A stretch of DNA of 64,000 nucleotides from Ridgeia piscesae (taxonomy: Eukaryota; Annelida; Polychaeta; Sabellida; Siboglinidae): positions 927,001 to 991,000 of the forward strand of contig JAODUO010000044.1 of assembly GCA_025642075.2 (NCBI GenBank). The letters are read 5' to 3'. Shown piece by piece: positions 49,000 through 64,000 of this stretch (its first letter is position 1; every line of letters starts with the position of its first letter). A program made the translations under genes and the position numbers. The notes below the pieces were generated by a model. It was given only the letters and a program-made list of their open reading frames with translations, did no database searches and was not told the origin of the DNA.

Positions 49000-49236
49000 T
49001 CATAATAATAATAGAATAATTACATTACGAAACTGTCGCTGCATGCAATCCCTACACAAGCTGTCCCGTCGTTGCACATTGCCATCTTCGACATAAATCA
49101 TATCTTCGGGGTTCCGGCAATCGAAGCGATGTCGATTTCTTTCGCGACCGATTTCACTGCAGCTGTCGACGTCCAGTGGCAAAGGCAAACGAATACAATA
49201 TGTGCCAATACACACGTACATATACAACAGAAACAT
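49000..49236 (-). CDS. possible small secreted peptide, unrecognised
   Basis: A 78-residue frame starts with a hydrophobic stretch, MFLLYMYVCIGTYCIRLPLP, that could be a signal peptide. It continues with a polar, Arg- and Asp-rich part containing four Cys. It lies in the only CpG-rich patch between Rel and YY1. I recognise no family and see no splice support. It may be chance, or part of an unannotated first exon. Confidence 0.2.
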   Translation of the reverse strand: MFLLYMYVCIGTYCIRLPLPLDVDSCSEIGRERNRHRFDCRNPEDMIYVEDGNVQRRDSLCRDCMQRQFRNVIILLLL

Positions 49237-49790
49237 GTGACCGTCGATGCCGCTTGCTACCGGCCGAGTGGTGAATGTTTGCTGCAACAGTGAGCTGCAA
49301 CGCGTGCTGTTTCAGCGGCAAACCAATTTGATTTGCCGATCATTGCGGGCCTGTCTCGTCTGAGCATGCTCACTGGGGTGCTAGCGTAAATGTGGCGCCA
49401 GGCTGGAAGTTGCTGAAATGACAACGAATGTCATTAAAACCTCACGTGAAAGAACATATCTAACAAAACGATGTAGCCAATTAGTGTCAACTTGCTACTT
49501 TAAATAAAGGTTGTACAAGTCTTACAGTTATCGTCATAAAATCATGGTAAAAGTTGTAGTTCCAGCAATATTATTTATTCTACATGTTGGTCACCCAAAC
49601 ACATTTACAAAACTACAATTTCTTTAAAACTTGATGCTTTGACAGCAATGTGCATGCTTCATTTCAGCCCTCATGTTTGCATTCATGCTGAACTGTAATC
49701 TACATTTTGAACAGCAGTTAAATCACATAACCTTAATCTGTAGCTAACACATGTGATTATACAAAACTTAAAATAGCATAAGTAAGTGCA

Positions 49791-57709
<7,919 letters not shown>

Positions 57710-57791
57710 ATGGGTGCGCAAACATCGAGAACGGATTATGAATGGTCATACACAGAGGAACCACACAAATCGCGACGGAAAGCGATTTTGG
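57710..57791 (+). CDS. DEGS1: sphingolipid delta(4)-desaturase DES1, first coding exon (partial gene)
   Basis: ATG in the context GAGAAAATGG opens 27 codons plus one base before a GTGAGT donor. They read MGAQTSRTDYEWSYTEEPHK then SRRKAIL. This closely follows the N terminus of animal DES1 proteins (MG-x-x-x-SR-x-DFEWVYT-x-QPH-x-RR-x-x-IL), which desaturate dihydroceramide to ceramide in the ER membrane. Gly2 with Ser at position 6 is an N-myristoylation signal, a known property of this enzyme. The His-box catalytic exons are not in the window; they should begin with the AKYPE-type sequence beyond 64000. The match is short but specific. Confidence 0.82.
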
Positions 57792-60700
57792 GTGAGTTGT
57801 CGATATTCGTGATTCGGAAGGCGTTGCTGAATCTGGCCCTCGCCCTCGGCGCTGGTTGAAGGCAATCGCAGGATCAGGTGATGCCGTGAGTAAGTGGCAG
57901 TCATGTTCGTGCACGGCAGTCATGCTGGGCGTCACGACCACACGCACAATGCTTGCTCTCGGCCGTTATTAGAACAACCAGGAAGACACATTACAAATAC
58001 CAGTGCAACACTATCCAGAATAACTAAATATGTCTAACTGCACACTTTGTATTTTTTAATTAGTTAGAATTGTTTGGTCAATAATAATATTGTTGACTTA
58101 GTAGTGTTATTATTATAAAATATGTATTAAAAACTTGTTAAATCGATCAATTATGTCAAGTTAATTTTTGTGTAATTTGCAGAACCAGTGATGACACTAG
58201 GCCCTGGGTCTAATAATAACTTGCACAGAACCAATGGTTTATTATTAATATACAAGTTTGCATAACCCTAACAACCGGCAGTGTCTACATTATTTATAAC
58301 TTGCACAATAGTTGTCTATTATTAATAAATATTCCTTGACTGTGCAGAGTGAAAGATACAGATACAATGGATTGGGCACTGTGGCAAGGCTGAGCCTCAA
58401 GTCAATGACAGAACAAATTTTGGCATTAAATATATATTATAACGTTGTCAAATCAAACAATCTATAAACATGCACAATTACCATAATTGTTCCATTTGTC
58501 AATTTCGTTTGACAAAAGTACAATTTTTAGTATGGTCAATTACATTGATTCATTGTATTATCTTAGGTCATAATTTCCTAGTTGTTGAGACTTAGCACAG
58601 TAATGACCATTGCATTGGGCATCATTGATCGATATCTCATACATGCCATCCATCAATTGTTTTGGGTTGCTATGGTTGCTAAACATAGTGTTGGTCTTTT
58701 AAACTTAAATCCACCTGGAAAAGGAGTACACTGCATTTGTTCCATTGTCCTAGGAACATTTTGAAGCAGATAATTAAGTTGGTGCAATTTGCAAGTTTTT
58801 TTAAAACAAACTTCCAGTATTGATGGGAGTAAAGTCTTCTGAAATTCTAAGATTCAATTAAGAAAAATGTCACATATGTCTTTAATTAAAAAAATTAAGT
58901 CATTTGATGTGCAACATTAAGTTTGAGGAGAATTTTTTTTACAAAATAATCCTATAGAAACTGACTATATTGCACCAACTCTACTATGGATTGTGTGAAA
59001 CTCAGATGTGTGCACACAGACAGTTGAAAGAAAGAATTGGCACGAGGCAGGAATGTCTAAACAGCCAGAAAAGGACCTGTACGAACCTGTAAGAAAATTC
59101 AACCAGATGTGGCCATTTTTGTTTTTTATGTAACAGGGGTCATGTTTAGTTAAGCACCTATCAGTAATTACTGGCAAAAATAATACCAAAAAATTGTATC
59201 TTTTCGATTAGCATATGATATAAGACATAAGCTTGCTGCTCAGTTTAATAATTTGAAATTATTATCATACAGTATAAAACAGACACACTCAAAGATATCA
59301 GTCACACTGAAATTGCCAGTAGCTAATGCAGCACAGCATCTGTGCATGTTTTTGCAGAAACAAAAATAAAGGTGATGAATTTTAATTTTATTGTTACACC
59401 CATCACTCATTTTTAAAGTCAAAAAATAAATTGTTTTGGTCCCGAGCATTTTTGCTAAGATTTGGTCAAAGTCGTAAAACAGTTTTTGCATGGAGTGTCA
59501 CTGCTGAGTGTGAATGTGGTCAGCGGGCTGGAGGGAATATTGTAAATGCAATCAGCAGTTCGTGGACTGGAGGTAATGTTATTGTGTCACTACGGCCAGT
59601 GCAAGGAATTGGGCAGTGCTTGGTCTAATTTAAGCCATTAGCTGGGGTCATCCCTGGGCAGTCTCTGGAAGGTCAGGGTGAACCCCTCTACCAGGAAGAG
59701 GCAGCAGGCCCAGTCCTGGCTGGGTCACTTCACTCACTTGCCACTCAGATAAGTCCTGTGATTAAGGTCAGTTGAAAGCTGCATATTGAATGGCCATTGT
59801 GCTGTCATTTGTAAAGGGTATTGTTATTTACCCAACCCTAGTCTGAATGATGAGCTGTCATTTGTAAAGGGTATTGTCATTTACCCAACCCTAGTCTGAA
59901 TGACCAGTGAGGGTGCCCAGTGGCCCATGGCGACCTGACAGCCTGCCAACTCTCAGTGACAGTGTAGTCAGTCTAGGGCAAGGGGGAGATGAGACCTTTA
60001 TGGAAGATCAACATTTTTGCAAAGTCCTAAAACTCCTGGTAGATCTATGCGCACATGTCTGCTCGCATACACGCTTGCATGCACACCTTGGCATAATTAA
60101 CCTAAATTTTAAGACAGTCGTGTCTTGTTTATCTGCATTATTGAAGACTGGATAGAAATGAGACATGACTGTGTTAGCACTGTCCACCTACTAGATACTC
60201 AGTAGGGAGGTAGACCTACTCTCTGGGGTGAGGGAGAATGTTCGGACCAGTCAACTCAAATTTCTGGACATCCAAACTGATAGTGATATCACTTTTTATC
60301 AGCCCATCCAAATGACAGGTAGACAGGTTTCTAAATAAACTATAGGTGGAACAAACCAAGATGGCAGCCAGAGACTAAAACAAGTAGAATTGTTATCTGT
60401 GTTGGCAGTCATTGTTATCTTGATTGGGGCAGGTGCACTGTACTCAGACTAGTCAGGCAGAACTTGTTGCTAGATTAGACTTTAGAGTTGTATAAATCAT
60501 GCACAATCTTTACCCATTGGCCAGGTGGACTAAAATGTTCCTCATCCCCTTAAAAAATCACTAGTCCTAATTTTTGGCAGGTCTACATCAAAATATGACT
60601 TTTTGTTTGTTGACCTGCAATAGTCCTTAAAAAAACAATTTAAACATAAATAAAAAATTTAAATATACTTGTTTTCATAATTGACAATACAACAAATTTA

Positions 60701-63700
60701 TTGTACAGTTAAATCAAATTTAAAATTAGAAATAGCTCTTGGCTGTGGAACATGTGCTAGCTGATGGTTATTTACCCCCAGAAATTTCACCTCAGGTGAG
60801 TGTGTGAACAATAAGTTCAGTCCCTGGATTTGAGATATAAAATCTGTAAATAGGTACCCAATATATGCACACCAGCATTACAGATTTTTATGACTGATGT
60901 TGAAGTGTTAACAGAAACCAACTGGATTAATAGACCTGTATGGTCAGATGTCATTTATAAATAAGTCTCGGTTCGATCTGAATCCTCACAATCGCATGAT
61001 TGGACCTCATCAATATTTACAACTTTGCCTCACCTGATAGTGATAGCAATAGGAGAGAACACGCACTAATTAATTTCAAGCTCAGACATGTGAGACATAC
61101 GTGTTAATGAATCCATCTGAAGGACATTAATTTTGTGGTAGTTCTTAAAACACTGTTGAACTCTGACAAATATTGTTTCAAATTGCAACAGGAAAATATC
61201 AAGGTGACCTTACAGCTTACACAACTAATGTGTCCACACATATCAATCTAAAAATTGTGCTGTGGTGTTTTTGGAAAACATGGCTGTAATGTGCTATGTG
61301 GGGTGTGGGGTTTGAACGTGGTCTGAATGGGTGTAGACTTGCAGTGAGTCTCTGTTGCCATGGCAGACAAGCCCCTGTCATGACTGACTGAGCCCCCAGA
61401 TGTACATAGTCACAGCACATGGCAAACAGTCAACAGTTTGCCTTTCAGACAGACTAACTGATCCTATGTGCATGGGTATACACTGTATAAGGCCAACTAA
61501 GCTCATTGTAAAATAGTCTACTTAATTACACAGGTCTACTTAATTTGTTGGTGTTGATCACTCATGGGTGATTATTTGTGAATTTCTGCACGCACGCACC
61601 AATTTGGGCATGCAAACACGGGTTTGTCAATTTGTCATATATGTGATGCCACTGTATTTGTTGTCAGAAAAGTATGTGTGGTTCAACCCCACCCACCAAA
61701 CCCCGCCCCCAATGTGTGACATCATTGACATGTGGTTTTTATCTCTGATCCAAAATAATGTTTCTATCAGCATCAGTTTGTATATAAAAATTCACTTGCT
61801 AGATGGAGCCATTGTAGTCATATATTTTCCCAGCCATACATGTTGACTGTTGTTGACACCCAGACCAAACCATCACTCCTGTAGGTAATGCTTATAAAAT
61901 GTTGTGGATTAGTAAACATGCGATTTAAAACAACCAGTAGTTTGTCAGGTGTATATAAAATAGATGCAAAATAGCTGCTAACACATTTTGCATGCTCTCT
62001 TACAGAAAGTCATGTGTCTTTGAGATTGTCCCTTTAAAGTATCTGTCTTAGTTGAATAACATTAACAGCTCCATTTGTAATGCTTCATATTGTAACTTAA
62101 GTATACATATCTCCTGTTAGCAATTAGCTCCATGGAACATGACATAAAACTTTATCAGGGCTGGTTAAAATGTTAACTACGTTGTTCATATCACATGATT
62201 TGTTTTATATTTGAAACTGTATCCGTGAGCTTTACAGCAGAGATTAGACGATGTCAATTTTGGGTCAAAACGTGCCTGCAAGGCATCACTGTGCATAACC
62301 TGTAGGGCAGTAGGTCACATGATAACATAAAATCTACACTTAAGTTCAAAGCATTCCACCATCAAGACTTTTTATGAACAGTTTTATTAATTATTATATT
62401 AACTGAGTATCATAGCACTAATAGCTTCAAAGTAATGTAGCTTGCATAAAATGAAAGAAGTCCTGAGTAAGTTTGGGTGTCACTTGTCAGTAATGAGACA
62501 GATAAAAAAGCTAGCCTAAGAATGGTGTTCGTAGTTGTGTGGGAGTGGTACAATGGAAATTACACCTGAGTATCGCTGTGAATAAATGGGTACGTTATAT
62601 GATACTGTGCCACATGACAAGATTGTGTCATTGAAAGGGCAAGAGAGTGTTTGTGCCATCTCTCATGTACAACATATGTCACCTGACTCAACTCCCTGTT
62701 GGTCAGATATTTATAGATCTGTACAGTTGGCTGTCCATGTAATTTACTGTCGTTTGCAATTGCATGTGGTAAATCGCCTTGCGCAGCCGTGCTGAATAAA
62801 ACTAAAAGTGACTATATCCCATAGGTCCGGTTATCTAAATATTGACATTGTTACTGTTGCTAGTGGGTAAATGTTTGGTATTCGTTGGCAATTTAAGAAT
62901 GAGAGGAGTGCTTCAAGTATAATTCCAGACCCAGTAGAAGTACATTTGAATAGGTGGCTTAAAACACAATATACCCAGGTAGTTCACTCCTGATACAGCT
63001 GTATGTGTAAATAAATGAGTATAATTGCCATGTAACTTGTGATGATCAATAGGTGTTATTTTAACAATTACTCACTACTTTGCATATTTACATAATTAAT
63101 AGTTATATCACTTATATGTTATCGTTTAAAATTGAGGTGCTGCTTGAAGACATTCTGTATATGGAACATGGCAACCAACGTGGGATAGGCATGTTAATAG
63201 GTGGGTGTAGAACTAGAAGTGTAGATAACTATCACTTGTAGAGTTAAACACGCAGCGATTGACCTAGGTGTGTCCTTGAAGGGGTGTAGGTGTGCGTGCT
63301 GTCATGCATGCACGTGCCGTCTCGCCATGCTTTATGTATGCATAAAGCACAGACACAAAGCATGCACTTGGTAGTGGGGTATTCACGCAAACTCCATTCA
63401 TTCCATTGATGCTGTCGTTTTCTGCGATCTCTTGCACGTCAGGGAAATTCAACAAGGCCAAATTGGTCGTGACTCATAGGCGTGTTGGCTGTTATTTAGT
63501 GGCCCCATATGAAAGACAATTACACTGTGTTAGTGATAGATTGAATGAGTAAAACTAATTTTATGAACCTAGCAAATGCCAGTTTTTATTATGGAAAGAT
63601 TAGAAATATTATGAATCATTACGTCTCCCAAATGCTAACTCAAACTGCACATGAAAAAGGTTATGCAATTTACATAAGTAGGTCAGGCAGCCTGTGCATT

Positions 63701-64000
63701 GGTATGCCCAAGGCCACTGATTACCAAGGCTGCATGGTGCAGTGTTGTGAACTAGTGGTCAGAACTAATTGTTTCCCAAGTCAAGGCCTGGTCATTATGA
63801 TAATCTTGAGTTACAATGGCCCCTAGAGGACTGGCCCAGTCAGTGAGTCCCCCCAGTCATTCACAGGGTGTCTCTTTCATCCTGGCCAGCAGCTTGCAAC
63901 ACCGCTGTCAATGGTGGATACTTCCTGCTTGAGTTCCGTGTCACAGTCATTGATTCTTTTTCTGTTCGACTTCTGTTGTGCAACGTGCCACTGCTGTCAC
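57792..64000 (+). other. presumed DEGS1 intron 1
   Basis: At least 6.2 kb without a recognisable second DEGS1 exon or any other gene. It contains a 52-base direct repeat (GAGCTGTCATTTGTAAAGGG, 59797-59902), a fragment of repeat R1 (60299-60350) and otherwise plain AT-rich sequence. Short open frames show no family features. Confidence 0.5.
59797..59902. repeat. 52-bp direct repeat, two copies
   Basis: GCTGTCATTTGTAAAGGGTA followed by TTACCCAACCCTAGTCTGAA occurs twice in a row, with one base changed. Confidence 0.9.

Larger units (their letters stand above)
46256..49790. other. Rel 3' UTR and convergent intergenic region to YY1
   Basis: 46256 to about 47140 is the probable Rel 3' UTR. Beyond it the sequence is AT-rich without a recognised gene. 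A more GC- and CpG-rich island lies at about 48880-49420. The YY1 3' UTR enters from the right; TTTATT at 49574-49579 (AATAAA on the - strand) is a plausible YY1 poly(A) signal. Confidence 0.55.

Noticed and set aside
58000..64000. Second exon of DEGS1
   Set aside because: I searched by eye for a codon run of the AKYPE type after an acceptor and for His-box motifs, and found none.

Overview
This is eukaryotic, animal nuclear DNA. It has spliced genes with GT-AG introns, long AT-rich introns, many micro- and minisatellites, tRNA-derived SINEs, LINE, Penelope-like, LTR and DNA-transposon fragments, and no operons. The gene set (an EML propeller protein, a Rel-type NF-kB without ankyrin repeats, YY1, a dihydroceramide desaturase) together with the repeat style suggests a lophotrochozoan invertebrate, probably a mollusc. 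That placement is inference; no single sequence here proves it.

Layout. (1) 1-12209, + strand: the last nine coding exons of an echinoderm microtubule-associated protein-like (EML) gene, cut by the left window edge. Its introns hold a 3.8 kb 23-bp minisatellite, a 1.3 kb DNA transposon and a small array grown out of an exon end. (2) 15486-20318, - strand: a two-exon gene for a 392-residue acidic protein with an RIIa-like dimerization/docking domain split exactly by the intron. The intron contains a SINE, a 24-bp minisatellite and a 5'-truncated LINE reverse transcriptase. (3) 20319-25413: an intergenic graveyard of repeats (TG and GA tracts, a solo LTR with a triplicated end, a GIY-YIG fragment, two copies of a G-rich-ended repeat, a MITE, an AT tract). 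(4) 25414-46255, + strand: a complete 12-exon Rel/NF-kB gene (552 residues). (5) 49791-55481, - strand: a six-exon YY1 gene (about 413 residues). (6) 57710-57791, + strand: the first coding exon of DEGS1 (27 codons). Everything to its right, to 64000, appears to be its first intron.

EML and the docking-domain gene converge, as do Rel and YY1. The docking-domain gene and Rel diverge, as do YY1 and DEGS1. The genes are functionally unrelated neighbours. Rel (immune and developmental signalling) and YY1 (zinc-finger activator and Polycomb recruiter) are transcription factors, and each carries candidate binding sites for its own product in an intron.

The most unusual theme is tandem repetition at exon edges. 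One exon end with its 5' splice site is repeated into the EML intron (38-bp unit). One exon start with its 3' splice site is repeated five times in Rel (56-bp unit). The last Rel exon begins at the end of a 1.8 kb 26-bp minisatellite that also contains a decayed copy of the exon start. These arrays create ladders of decoy splice sites. The second point of note is a dense cluster of YY1-type motifs in intron 1 of YY1, which resembles the autoregulatory cluster known from vertebrate YY1.
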